Shown: in pieces, positions 31,024-44,500 of the stretch
Numbering within the stretch: position 1 is the stretch's first letter
How the letters are laid out: each line of letters begins with the position of its first letter
NCBI GenBank assembly: GCA_030268105.1
Contig: BSDZ01000003.1
Span: 2,108,001-2,172,000, forward strand
Direction: 5' to 3'
From: Volvox africanus
Taxonomy: Eukaryota; Chlorophyta; Chlorophyceae; Chlamydomonadales; Volvocaceae
Length of the DNA stretch: 64,000 bases
Program-made: the position numbers and the translations under genes
The notes under the pieces: model-generated
What the model was told of the DNA's origin: nothing
The model's database searches: none
What the model saw: only the letters and a program-made list of their open reading frames with translations

Positions 31024-31901
31024 ATACGCGTGGATACTGATCTACTCAGTGCTGTGGTAGATCTCCTCACCAAGTTCACATCATTCATTTCACATTTGAT
31101 AAAAACGAAAGAACTTACCGATCTTAGTGGACAGAATTAACGTGTAACATGTAAAGGGTCACGAAGTCCGAGAATTCTTCCAGCTCGGATCCAGAGATAA
31201 AGCAGTGCTTGCCAGCGACTGCGAGGCTTCAAGTCGCAGCTGCTTGAACTTGGGGCCGAAGGTTTGAATTGCTACTTCACAAGTGCCTACACCATTTCCA
31301 CGGTGTCAATTTCTCACCAGCCTAGGTAGCCGTTGGGACCTCGATTACTGAAAATTGACAATTAACGACTTCCACATTCGTTGGTGCAAAGCCGAATTTC
31401 GTAACCCAAGAAATGCACAATGAATATAAAGAGATGTGCTTAGACATCTGTGTTGGCGAAGGCGAAGTCACCAAGCCATGCCCCCGGACATACCAATATA
31501 ACGGTTTACCAAATATATACTAAGTCATGAAATAAATTAGTTTGGTTATCAAGCTGTCAATGCTCCGTGACATACCAGTCCATACTGGATCAACAAGCTG
31601 TCCACGGGTTAACACTATAACGCCGGTCCCTTGGATCCAGAGCAGTCATGCAACGATCCTCAGCCCAGTGGCCATCCTATCAGCACATACAAACTTCTAT
31701 CTAGATGAAACTTGAATGTTTTTGCCAACGATGCTAGTTTTGTTTAATTATAATAATTGTTTGACTGCACCTGTTCGGCACCGTTTTGCCTGCGAAGGTG
31801 CAAAGCAAATGTCTTATTGCATAGTTACCGTGACTTTTGGGATTTCTTTTAGAAGTTCATACAAAAGACTGGATAGGCCTGATCTACCTTGACGCCTACG
31901 A
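31024..31901 (+). promoter_or_regulatory. Upstream region of the coiled-coil gene
   Basis: This 878-bp stretch separates the LTR of element F from the first ATG of the large gene. It should hold the promoter and 5' UTR. I see no convincing TATA box at a set distance and no coding exon, so the call rests on position only. Confidence 0.35.
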
Positions 31902-32528
31902 ATGTCTCGGCCAACACCTAAGTTTCCAACCCTGCTGGATGAGAAACTCTTCTCAGATATCACCTCACATACTGACAGTCCTAGGAAGACTGCATCATCG
32001 GCTTCAGCAGCTTCATCCCGAACGGCTGGCTCGGCAACTAATGCCCTCAACGATTACTTCTCCCAACAAAGCATCGGCCAGGAGGCGCTCAAGCAAGCTT
32101 TGTATGGAGAAGTAATCAATGACGGCATTCGTTGCCGAGACAGCCGTTCGGACGACCAGAGCCGTGTTAACAAGGACGCAACGGAGCAACGTCATGTCAC
32201 TTTCGCATCTCCGCTGGCGCAGCAAGCTGAGGTCAGGGTTTCGTCATCGGTCAATGCGCTCACACAGCAGTTGTTGGCAAATGCACCTCCTCGGAAAGAG
32301 CGACACGAAACCGCAAGGTGGGTCGATCTGGCGCACACCACCATTATGGACTACAGCCGAGCCACCATGGCTTAAATTGCTGCACCTAAGTATGCGCCAG
32401 TGCATCCGGGTGAAAAGACGTCGACCTATCGTGTCCATTGCGGTTGCAGGACGTCGTTGCAGCAGCTTCCGTCAAAGCAGGCGACCGCCCTGCTGGACAG
32501 TGCAGCCTTTGATGAAGAGCGCAAGAAG
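31902..32528 (+). CDS. Coiled-coil gene, exons 1-2 (N-terminal region)
   Basis: Exon 1 is 31,902-32,317 and exon 2 is 32,450-32,528, joined in phase 2 (AG|G). The start MSRPTPKFPTLLDEKLF is polar and Ser/Ala-rich (SASAASSRTAGSA). Without splicing the frame meets TAA at 32,373. The donor AAG|GTGGGT at 32,318 and acceptor TTGCAG at 32,449 remove that stop and keep the frame (HETAR|TSLQQL). An alternative acceptor at 32,390 breaks the frame. Confidence 0.7.
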
Positions 32529-35500
32529 GTATGCGTGGCTGAATGCACAATAACCTTATCGGAAGTGCAAGGACGTGATTATCCGCTCACCCCGAGGCCA
32601 TGGGAAGAGCTCCCCACGCTGGTAGTGACGCGCACTTGATCCGCTGGGGCCGTGAGGGCTAGTGAAGGAATGTACCGAAGCGGGGATTTCATCTTGACGT
32701 GGATATGGGCATCCGTACCCAACTCGCGTAGGTGGGTCTGGAGAGCTCGCTTCGTGCGGAGCTGTTGCGTACGGAGCAGCAGCGCGCACTGGAGTTGCTA
32801 CAGCGCGAGCGGGCAGCAGTGGTGGCTGCTACTGTCAGTGCAGACGAACGACTGCGGCGCGCTGAGGCGGAGATGCAGGTGTTAGCACGTAAGGAGGCGG
32901 AGATGCGTAAAGAGCTGGAGCGAGCACAAGAACAGGTGCGCGTATGTATGTAATATTCCTATTCTTAATATTTCTATAATCACCATTTCTATATCAACTT
33001 ATTAAAGTTGGAACTCCTGGGGTTGTGGGGGTCATGCCTGCAGCTCGCGCAGCGTGAGTATGAGGTGGCGCAGCGGGAACAGTCGGTTCGGTCTGCGGAG
33101 GAGATGGCGCAGCGCTTCAGTTGTAGAGAGGAAGAGCTCCGGCAGCACGAGCTAGAACTGCAGGCAAGGGAGATGGCGCTGGCGAGAGCACAACACGCCG
33201 CTGAGCAGGTGAGCAGCTGGTCATCCTAGCAGTGGGTGTCGAACGGCCGGGAGGGCCGCCATGCAATTAGTGCCAAAGCGTTGTTGGTCAGTGCCGGGAC
33301 CATGACGCAATTACTATCAGACGTGGTAGGAATGCTCATGAAGTCATGCGCTTGTCAGGGTTGCGCCCATCGCCGATCGCAGGCCAACCGGGAGGTGGAG
33401 GCTCTGCGGGAGGCGTACAAGGAGCGTGCGGGACGATTTGCCTCCAAAGCGCGAGAATGGGAGGAGGAGCGGGCCGAGACGAGGCGACGGCTTGATGCAG
33501 AAACCGGGGATTTGGAGGCCCGGAGGCAGAAGATGACACTGGAGCTGCATGTGGGTTTGGTTTCGGCGCGTGGATGTTCAGCATAGTGGCGTGGAGCAGT
33601 GTGGTCGGGTCGGGGTGATACCGAATGCGGAGTTGGGAGTTGGGAGTTGGAGTTGGGAATGCGGAGTTGGGAGTTGGAGTTTAGAGCTACGGCCCCATAA
33701 CCAAGGTGCGAATTGGTCTGCGTCCGCATGTCGGAGGGAACGGTTCCTCGGGGCTCCTCCGCTTATTTGTTCTTCCTGTTTGCCTGCTGCCAGTTCAACC
33801 CCACTGCTGGGGGTGTCTTATTCTCCTCCAATCCTGCTTTTTCTACTTAAGGTTAAATAGGATTTACACGAGAAGATAAAGAATAGTAACAAGGTTAAAA
33901 GTCAATTGTTAATGTTGAAATCATAAAGTCTCATCCAAATAAAGAAATAACTTTGGTTTGCCCGTGCTGTTTACGAATTATCCTAATTAGTCGTGCCGTC
34001 AGTTACTCCAAGCACTTAGTCCCGTTAACCACTGATAATTATATGTGGTTTCAATAATTAATACGTTAATTATTTAATTGATTCTCAGTCATATATATCT
34101 AGTCTTGATAATAAGTGGATAAAATGATATACATTTATCCGGTCACTTCTCACCACAGGAACGGGACGCTAGCGTCACGCTGCGCGAGCAGAAACTGGCG
34201 GCGGACCGGAAGCGCTTTGAGGAGGAGCTCGCGGAGCATCAGGCTGCCAGTACCGAGCAGCAGCGCACATTTACCGCGGAGCTGGAGGGCGCAAGAGCTC
34301 AGGTGAAATCGTTTTCATGTACAATAGGGAGGGAGGGTAGAAATGTTGGAGAAAAGCGCTCGGGATTCAGTCACGAGATCGAGTGCTCGCCGGGTTCAGG
34401 CGCAACACCACAATGGTGGCTATCGCCCCTGTTGTTACCGCCGTCCCCCCCGACCTGCCAATGCTGTCTTTAGGTGAAAGTGCTCACAAGTGAGGTGATG
34501 CAGCTGCTTGCGGCAAGGGAGGAGAAGATGGAACAACTCGACCTAGTCACGAAGCAGGTTTGTTTGTTTGTTTGTCAGTCCGTCAGTGCATCAGTCATTG
34601 AATCAGATAATCAATCCCGTGCCGTAAGCTCCTGCGCTTGGGTCCGTTGTGGCTTTTGATCTATCCGCGTTTCATAACCGTTTTTGGTCCTTTTGCCGTA
34701 GATGTAACCGTAGCCTAAGGCTCCATCCCCATTCGTCTTTCCTTAAATCTGCTGCCCTTCATCCCTCTTTTCGTCCAACTCTGCTGCTGCCCACCTGCAC
34801 CCTGACCCAACCTTAGCTGGAGGATCTGCAGCAGCAGCTGAACCGCTTGGCCGCCGCACGTGCCGCCGCCATTGACGACGCACGCATAACGGAGACAGCG
34901 GCGAGGCAGGCGCTAGATGAAACTCAAGCCAGCTTCAAGATCCTGCAGCAGGTACGGATCAATTTATGGTCCGAATACACAGCACTTACGACCAGACAAC
35001 ATTGTTTACGGATCCGTCCGGATAGGGTCAGCAATTGGGTTGCAGAATCTCAAGTATTAGTAAGTTCAAGTATTCCGCCTGATAGATTTAGGCTTGGATA
35101 GATTGAAATGTAATTTACCCATTTTGCTGATTACAAGTGGCACAAAGAAACGCTGTTACATGGAACTTGCAGGATATATACTGTATACTGTAGGCATGCG
35201 GACACGACTCCCCTGGTGCCTTTGTTTTCCGGTCTGTCCTTGTGTGAAATTGTTCCACCCACGCTAGGATTGTTCCACGTTGCGGGAGGAGGTATCCGCT
35301 CTGGCGCGTGAGAAGGAGCGCCTGATACTTGCAATTGAGGACGAGCGCACAGCTTGGCACAAACAACATAAGGTGATGCTAGGCTAGTCGATTATCCAAC
35401 CTATTTTGGAATCGCTCGCCTTCACGACCTTTCAGTGTAATTGGATAACACAAGTCTGCTGGGCTCAATACACGTCCTGCTGGACATACGCCGTACCGTA

Positions 35501-38500
35501 GCGATGGCGTCGGCACCCTGTAACCGATGTCTCCGAAAGAGATGGGGATGATAGATAATCTCTTGGATGGAAGCCTCTAATGGTATGGGGTTATGGAATG
35601 TATCGGTGGTAAGCGCACGTGAATGCCTCCAGTACCCTTTCCGGACATATCTTTCTAGGGGTTTGATTAGTCCCGCGTTTTCGTTGTTGTTTTCACGCCC
35701 TTAACACCCACCCCAATCCCTCACGGTGCGCTTCTGCAGTCGGAGCTGGAGATTCTGCAATCGCAGCAGCAGGCCGTGAAATTAGAAAATGATCGCAACC
35801 GGGCGGACCTGGAGCTGCTCAGGCAGAAACAGGTCCGTGTATGTGTCTATGGTGTGACCTAAAAAAATAATTAGTTTTTGTAGAAGGAAAAATACTCGAC
35901 TTAGGAACTATCATAGTTGCAAACAAAGTATGCTATAGCATAGTAAACAAATGCCCCATGTGACAGACAGACATGTGTGACATTGCTGAACTGGCTCTAG
36001 GACCCCGCCTTATCGCAACGACAAACCCTCACAGGAGGCCCGGGCCAAGGAGCTCGAGGATTGGCTGGCAGAGGAGACCTCCGCGCTCAAGCACGCAAAG
36101 GGCAAGATCGAGTCTGACGAGCGGCGGTAAGGACACGGGTGCCTGTTGAGTAACGGACTATTGCGTGCGTGCTCTGTGGCGTGATTAGGTTGAGCAAAAA
36201 ATGTAAGTGCATCCCCGGGCATCACCGCAACACACATCGTAACTGATGTCCACGCGAGCTACCCAGTCCCACACTGTCCTCGGGAATGCCTTTTCATTAT
36301 TTCCACCGGCCCCTCGTAATGCTCACATCCCCATCCCAAACACGCAAAGGCTCCAGAAATTGGGCGAGGAGCTTCTGGCCCGTGAAAAGGAGCAGGTGTC
36401 ACTGCAAGCCGAGCTGGCGGAAGAATTGCAACGGGTGAAACGTGACAGCGGAGCAGTGGCCGTAGAGCAGCGCCGACTGCAGGTGTGCATGTTGGCGACA
36501 GCTTGGGAACAAGGCAAAGAGAGACAGAAACAGAGCGAGGCCAGGGTGAAAGCTTGCATGTACAAAATAAGGAAATAGAGGGGGAAATGTTGAAATGCAG
36601 GAGAGGGAGTAGTGTGTGTTTATATCTATACGTCATAAGAAATGGGCTGCAAGTGCGGGCACTAGATTGTTTTAATCTATTTAATGTGAGTACCTCATGT
36701 ATTCAATGTAACGGCCTCCCCACTAGACGCATTAGCCGACGGTGCTGTTGCACAGATTCAGGCTGCACAAAACAAAGTTGTAACGATGACAGGATATTAC
36801 ATTTTTGCGTCATATGGGGCATCGGTAATATGTGCTGCAGTGGTGACTTGGTTACCGTCCGAATAACTTCTCTTTCGGACGTAACGTCAGTGTCACATTC
36901 AAAGTACATAAGGATACTTTCAGGGCAAGTCTCCCACAGTGTAACACCCGATTACATGAGATTGCTTTAGTCTATTTACTGAAGTATTGGTTTGTTGATT
37001 TACACTTTCTCCACACATGCGAACAAGCGTGAGACAATAAAATGCAATCCTTCCTTTCCTAGAAGAAGCTCAGACGAGGCTATTACTCCCTCTTGGGTTC
37101 ACGCATCCATGTGGGGTTGCCACCCACTTGAGCGTGTGTATGTGTGTGTGGGATAGTGGGGCTTCGCTTCACCCGTGGCACTATCTGGCAGTCCCTACCT
37201 TCCCCTGTATTTCGGGGCACCCTCATCTGTTCACCCATACATGTTGACTTTTCCGATATCAGTGATTTTCCCGGGTTCAGCATGTGTGTTGGGGGGTAGT
37301 GTGCGGCTGGCTATGCGAGGGAGCGATAGAAAAGAGAGAGGGGGCGCCGTACCCTTTTTTCCTATCTTCCTCCTCTTATCTGCCCCCAACCCTTGCAGGT
37401 TGCTGCTGCTGAGCTGGCCGCTCAACAGGCGGCTCTGGAAGAGACCAAACGCTCGCTGGCAGCGGACGTGCAAAACAGCCTCCGGGTGAATGGCGGGCCT
37501 AATTGGCGGGAAGAATAAGAATGTGGATGCAATTCAGGCCAGCAAAGATGGTCAAAATGGCAGTACCTAGACGAGGAGAAAACTACCCATGTTGATGATG
37601 AAGTGGTGGAGGGTCCACTATCTGCCGCACACCGCAATAAGGATGCCTTAAGAGGGGCACCTAAACGGCCCCTAAGACCTTCTATGCTGTCTGTCGCTTT
37701 CCTGAATGATGTTCTGTTCGTACGGATCCGGAAGGGACTTCAACGTACGGGTGAACTTGCCCAATCCTACCTAGCTCCCCGCATAACTGCACCTTGGTGA
37801 TTTATAAACCTAGATGGCGTGTTTTCCTGTGGGAGCATCCAGCTGTGATTTTTGCGGTCGGTGTCACAGCGTGGGATTTGCGTGGTGCACTGGCTCCCTC
37901 CCTATTTCTTGCTTCCATCGGTTCTCCGGTTCTATGTCCTATCGCATTGCAGAACTCGGTTCTGCCCAACATCATCGATTCTCTATTGCTTATCACGTTG
38001 CGCATGTGCGTCCTCCTTTGCAGGACCGAGAGGCGGCGTTGTCAGAGCGGCAAGCCCGCCTTGACCGGCGCCAGGTGCGGTGCCATTGCCATCCACTTTT
38101 CGAGCAACTGGATTTAATGGGTATTGTTTTGGCGCTTTCCCAATCTTGTTTTGGGGGGATGAACTGGTGATTTATTCTCCGCTCTTCGGAAAAAGGTTGT
38201 GCTCTGTCTTCCATTTTACAGTACCATTACGGTCCATTCTTCAAGCCAAAGGCGTTTTTGCCGAGTGGGTATTGGTCATGTGTGGGTATCGGTCACATGT
38301 GTTGATAACGCGCACAGTCGGAAATGGAGCAGCAACGCACGACTTCTGAGCTCGAGCACCAGCGGAAGGCGATGGCGCTGGAATTGCGGGAACAAGAGCT
38401 GCAGAACACGTCGAGGGCCCTGGAGCGACGAGCCCAAGACTTATCGGCGATGGAACAGAGAATGGCCCGGGTGGGTTCGAGCGGGTGTGTAGTTGAATCA

Positions 38501-41500
38501 TGGAATATTTAGGATCTCGAAGGATGTTGGTGAGGTTGAATGGGTTTGGTGCCTGTTAATGACCCAACATAAGTAGAATTTGAAGTTAGGTGATGTCCAA
38601 GGCGGATTACAATGGCGTAAGCTAGTTGCTTGCGTCCTGATCCGTTATCTTCATCGAAGCGTGGTATTGTAAATCGCTCGCGCACGCACTCACTCTCGTC
38701 TACTATTGCTATCTCTGCAGGCCGCTCAGTCACTCGATTCTTATCCCCGGGTCCCTTGTTTTTTACACGTTTAAATACATACACACATGTTTTACACACA
38801 CTCATTTTTCATACACACACCTTCGTACAACACAGCTGTGGTCTTGAACTGCTTTCCGCCTTTTTACCATTCCCCTCTCCTTTCGTCTTTTCCCGTGTCC
38901 TGCTACCTTGGGTTTCGTTTCGTGGGCGCGTCGTTTTCGATACCCGCTCAGGACTCCGGCGAAAAGGAGGCCTCTCTGAAGGGTCTGGAGGCCAGCCTTC
39001 GCCTCCAGCAGTCCGATGTTGACCAGAAGCTACAGGACCTCGCGGAGCAGCGGGACAGATTGGCGCATGACAGGAAGGTGCGGATTGAAAGGCGGCGGCT
39101 TGGCTTACTCTTGGCGCGTTAATGAGGGAATAGCAGTCGAGAGTATTTTGCCTAGTTCAGCATTGGATTTTGTTGGATTCCCCATATATACGTATTCTCA
39201 TTCCCCGTTCCCGCGCCATCAGGATCAAAAGTCTCTCACAAGTGCCCCGTGCCCCGCAATTCGGCGCCTTTATCCTGTCCTCCTTCCTCTCATCCTTACC
39301 TCGACCGCCCCGTCATTGCACGGCACATTCACGTCCCTTTACCCCTGCCTTCTCCCCGCCGGCCAGCTGCTGGCTTCGGAGCGGTCGGAGTTGGAACGGC
39401 TGCTGACGGAATCCCGGCGCAAGCAGCGCGAGGCCGAGGTGGCCCGGGAGGAGGCCCAGCACGTGCAGGCTCGCGCTGAGGCCCGGGAGCGCCGAGCCCA
39501 CGAGTTAGAGGAGCGTGCCAGTGCGGCCGAGCGGGATGTGGCGGCCAGAATGGCAGAGCTGGCAGCAGCCATGAAGGTCCGTCGCCGCTTCCAATGTACC
39601 TGTTGCCAGCCCCCTTAGTCCCAAGAGAGGAAGAGAGAAAGTGTGCATGTATGTGCAAACGTGTGTGCGTAAGCTTAATTCTAAGGATTAAGTGATATCA
39701 GTGAAACAGTGCATGGTTAGATAGAGGAAAACGTTGAGGCGGTGAACGTTGTACATGTTTATCTGCATATTCATCCGTTTGTCAGTCGTTCGGTTGGTTT
39801 GCCCGTCTGTCTGGTTTGCATGCAGGCTGCCAAGGCTCGAGAGGACGCCGCTGCGGATCGCGAGCGCGAGGCGCAGCAGACCTCCCTCAATGAGTCCCGC
39901 GCACGTCAGCTACTCTCGGACGCCGAGGCCCAGCAGGCAGTCGCGCGGGCCGCGATGGACCAGGTCGCCAATGAGCGCAGGGCATTGGAGGCACTCAACC
40001 AGGTATGTGTGCAAGCGCTGTGGGCTTACCGAACGCAGGAGGGGACAGGACAATTCTTTCGTCTTGACATTTGCGTCTTGCCCGTGGGTTCTTGTGTCTG
40101 GGTTAAGAATTTTACATGTTTTAGAATTTTGGGTCCGTGTTTTATCCAAAGCCCGGCTCCCTCCCTGCCCATGGGGTTGCTATGCCTGGGTCCGCGGTTG
40201 TCCTAACCTCTATTTCGGTCAGTTCGTGTTGAGTACGAAGCACCCATGGGTTGCCGTGTTTGCCGGGATCCGTTATTTAATATTCCCATTCGTTTGATCT
40301 TCTTGCGTCTACAACTCATATTACTGGGTCTCTCCTAACCATATTTTGTATTACATTTCCTATTACGTATTGCACATTCGGCCCCTCCCCTCGCCCGTCC
40401 GTCCTTATCCTCCTTCCACGACACCCGCATCTGAGCGCAAGTTCCAGGTTTAATGTACATCTTGTCGCCTCTCTCGGCCCAATACCCCTTCAGGCCCTTA
40501 CATCTCTGGGTTCCTCCCTGGACAGCCGCGAGGCCAAGCTGCTACAGACATGGCGTGACCTCAATAACCAGCTCAACTCCCTGAGGGAGGAGGTGGTGTC
40601 GCTGGTGGAGGGACCCACGGGTCTGGAGGATATTGGGCCGGTGAGTACTAAACGGTCCTGGGTGGTGGCGACCGGGCGGCAGGACCAGGACCGTGTAGTG
40701 GATAAGTGGACAGTCGCCGGGGCCCTGCGTCCATGTGCACGCCTTCATTTTGCACAGCTTCTACCACTGATGCCAGGTCAACCCCAACCCCAGCCACCGA
40801 ATGGTGAAACGATGACCCTTTTGAGCCCCGCTCCCTCGCCCTCTCCAATTCCCCGCTTTATACCCTTTGCCATATCCCGCTTTATCTCATCATCTCATAT
40901 AAATCCCGCTCCATATCCCATTCCATATCTCTCCCCATATCCTGCTCCATATATATCTCCGTTCCCTTTTCTGTCTATCTGTCCTTTTGCCCCCTAAAAT
41001 TTGCCACCCGATCCCAGCCTTGTCACACGTACCTTATCCTGTCCTTTCCTGTCATATGGAAACATCCTCCCTCGCTACAGCTGGAGATTCCCTCTGCGCT
41101 GCTCAACCCGCTGCCATCCACAACCTCTTCCACACCTGGAGCCGTCATCCTAGCGGCGTTGCCGGATGCCGCTCGCGGCGTCGTAGGGGCCCACTGCGCA
41201 GGGTCGACGGCGGCAGCAGCAGCAGCCCTGGAGCGCCGGCGTGTCGCAGTGGTGGAACGGGAGACTGCGGTGCAGGATCTGGTTTTGGGACTGCACGTGC
41301 GTATGGGCAAGATTGCGGCCATCGGCAAGCAGGCGCGCGCACAGCAGGTCCGTGCGTCGCCTGTGGTCTGTCTGTCTGTCTGTCTGTCTGTCTCGCTATG
41401 TTAAGTGCGTGTCTGACAGTTTATCAGTCAGTTTGTGTCATCATCTTTGATCCCCTCGTCCTTTATGTTCTTTTGAAACCATCCTCGGCCAGATAAGGAT

Positions 41501-44500
41501 AACCGCTCAAAGTATCGCGTCTCGTTCCTAACATGGCCACTGCATGCACTTGGCTGTCATTTTGGACGGCCCCGTACTGGTCCTTTCCTCAGTGCTCGGA
41601 CATGAGCCATGGGCAGGCCATAGGAACCCCTCTCCCGCGTATAGCTCCCGTGTATTGCTCACGGCGTCTTCGTATTTTCATTCATCGTTGCTCGTATTTA
41701 TGAGACCCTTTCCTATATGTATTCATATTTCGCCCAGCAGGTCCCTACGTAATTTTACAGCGGCTGTCCTTGGGCCTCTGGTTAGGGATTGTATTCGTTT
41801 CCCCTCAAACTCCACATAGCAGAGTCTACAGCAGCATTGATCTTGTTTATTTGTCTTTCCCCACGTCCTCCCTGTTTGCCATTGGGTCTATCGGCAATTG
41901 CTGTGCTTTATTGCACTACAACAATCATATTCCCGCCGCCTTTCTCCGCAAACACCCCCAACACCTGTGTTTCGGCGCAGGCGCGCGCAGTCGCGACAGC
42001 GCAGCAAGCTGCCACTGATGCCCAGGCACTGGCTCGCCGGGAGAGCGAGCTGCGGGCGACTGCAGACGCACTGAGCGAGGAGCGCAACCAGCTGTTGGCG
42101 ATGGCTGGGCAATTGCAGGTGTCTGAGCGCCAGCCTTATTTCGCTTTGGGATAGTAGAACCCAATAGAACACAGCCGTCGTGGACGGGTCGGCTCTATAA
42201 TGATATACGAAAACCCATACATGAGGGGGGGGCGCGTACTGAAATTGGGACGGGCGCTGCAGGGCCAGGGCCGGTGCCGGGCACGGCGTTGACTTACATC
42301 CATCTGCACAGAAGCACAGCTGCCGCTGAGTATGGCACCCGCTGCTATATATCATCGCACGCGTTCGTTCCGGCTCGTGTGAGTCATAATAATGATCTTT
42401 GATCCGAATTCCCAAATCGTGCCGCCCGCGGCCCCGTTCACAGACACGAAGTGGAGCGCTTGACAAGCAACAGCAACAGGTCGATGTAGGTGTTTGTGTG
42501 TGTAGGTATTTATCGAGTTACTCTGGGTATGCGGCGGGGGGGGGTTGTTCGTTGCTGAATGTTAAGCCATCATATACACTAACTGGGGCGTCATCATCGG
42601 TCAATGTGCTTGCGTACATAAAAGCTGCTTTAACCGGGTTACCGTAGTGTTAACAAGTATTACAAAATAATAAGAAGTTTTACCGCAGCTGTAATAATGA
42701 TAATTATGATAATTTTAAAAGTATTTATTATAAGGTCGTTAGAAATTTAACCTAAAAAATGTAATGTTAATGTGATTAATAAGAAATAATTTATTGGACA
42801 GATAGGCAGTAGGGCACACCAGCATTTTAAGTTCAATCCCATCACAGCACCAACCACATCCTCTACGCGCAGGCCGCCACGCAGGAACTAAACCAGGGGC
42901 GATTGGAGCTGAAAGCCCATCAGGCTGCCGCCATCGCCAAGCAGGCGGAGGCAGATGGAGAGGTCAGGAGGGCGCTGGAGCGGGAAGCCGCCGCCCTGGC
43001 GCGTGCCGCCGTGGCGGAGGCGGAGGCGGCAAAACATGCAGAGGAGCGGGTTTCGGAGGCGGAACGACACGCAGCGGAAAGAGTTTCGGAGGCCGCGGAG
43101 CGAGAGCGAGTACTGGTTTCGGAGCTGGCTTCTCGGATGGAGGAAGTGTGCGCGCGGGAGCGTGATGTGGCGGATGCGGAGGCGAGGCTGGCGAGATGGG
43201 CGACACAGCTTGGAGAGGCGCAGCAGAAGGTACGTACGGGTGGACTGGCGGGGCTGTTGAGGCAGTCATTTGGGTGAAGGGTAGTGTTGAAAAGTGAAAG
43301 TAGGAACACGGTCGTTCCTGCAAATGAAAATCACCAGCATAATAACGTCTTGTGGTTCAACTATGTGCCCTTGCTTTGCTTGTGCCTTGAGAGCCTATGC
43401 CTTGGTGCTACTGCTACAGATCGTACAGTAGTACCCCATTCCATGTTTGCACGTTTGCATGAATGCATGTGCAAGTCAGGGAGCCGGAGAAATAATTATC
43501 GTGATTTATTTCCTTTAAAGGACCACTATCTCTTTGGTCTGCTTACTCGTCTATTGTGGTACTGCTGCTGCATAGTTGGTCGAACACGAGGCAGCCCTGG
43601 CGGAGGTTCAGGCTCTCCGGGAAAAGACGATGGAAGAACAACGCCGACTAGATCAGTTCAGAGAGGAGCTGGAAGACGCGCAGAGGCGGCTGCAGGTAAT
43701 TAAAAGGGGGAAACGTCACGGGCCCACGGGTCATACAGGAACTTATCGCGGGCCCCGTGGGTTAGGTGGAGTTGGGGAGGGGGGTTGAATATATAACAGA
43801 CCCACCGTCACACGAACCCAGCCACGGACGCTGCGAATTTCCGTATATGATTTAATTATTATATGAGTTCTAGATGGCGGCGGCACCACCATCGGTGGAA
43901 GGGAAAAGGCGGGTTGATGGCCGGGCGAGGTGGCCGGCGGCAATCTAATTATTGCATATTGTTCTCACCTGGCATTTTGGCATTTTGTCCGTCCTCGTTC
44001 TTCGGCGATTCAGGGCCAAGGGATTAAGGGACTTCATATTCCGGGTTCTTAACCATACCGGCCAAACTCATTGACTCTTTGTGTCCTCTGTACGGTCAAT
44101 TTCTCCTCGGCTGAAATTTATTTCAGTCCCAGCAAGCAGATGTGGACCAGCGCACCGCCGCCGTGGCGGAAAGGGAAATGGAACTGACAGCCGGCAGGAA
44201 GGAAGTGGCTGCGGGCAAAGCGGAACTCAGTCTGGGTCTGGAGCGTCTGCAGGAGCTGCAGCGCCGAACAGAGAGGGCACAGGAGACAGAGGGCAGACTT
44301 AAGGAGCAGGTGCAGTATCAGGTCCTTGCCATGAGCCTAGCCTCTCACTTGTGTGTGCCTACGTGTCTGGATGTACGATTACTCTAGTATGTGCATATAT
44401 GTTCTTGGAGTGAGGAACACGTTTTCTAAATATATGCTGTCGCAAAGAACAAAGTTAGCCAGAGCGCGGGTGTCTTGGGTGTGTGTTTACGTGTGTCCAA

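Noticed and set aside
38630..39022. ORFs of 80-130 codons within introns of the large gene
   Set aside because: They are composed of pyrimidine-tract translations ahead of acceptors, and use of them would break the otherwise continuous exon phase.
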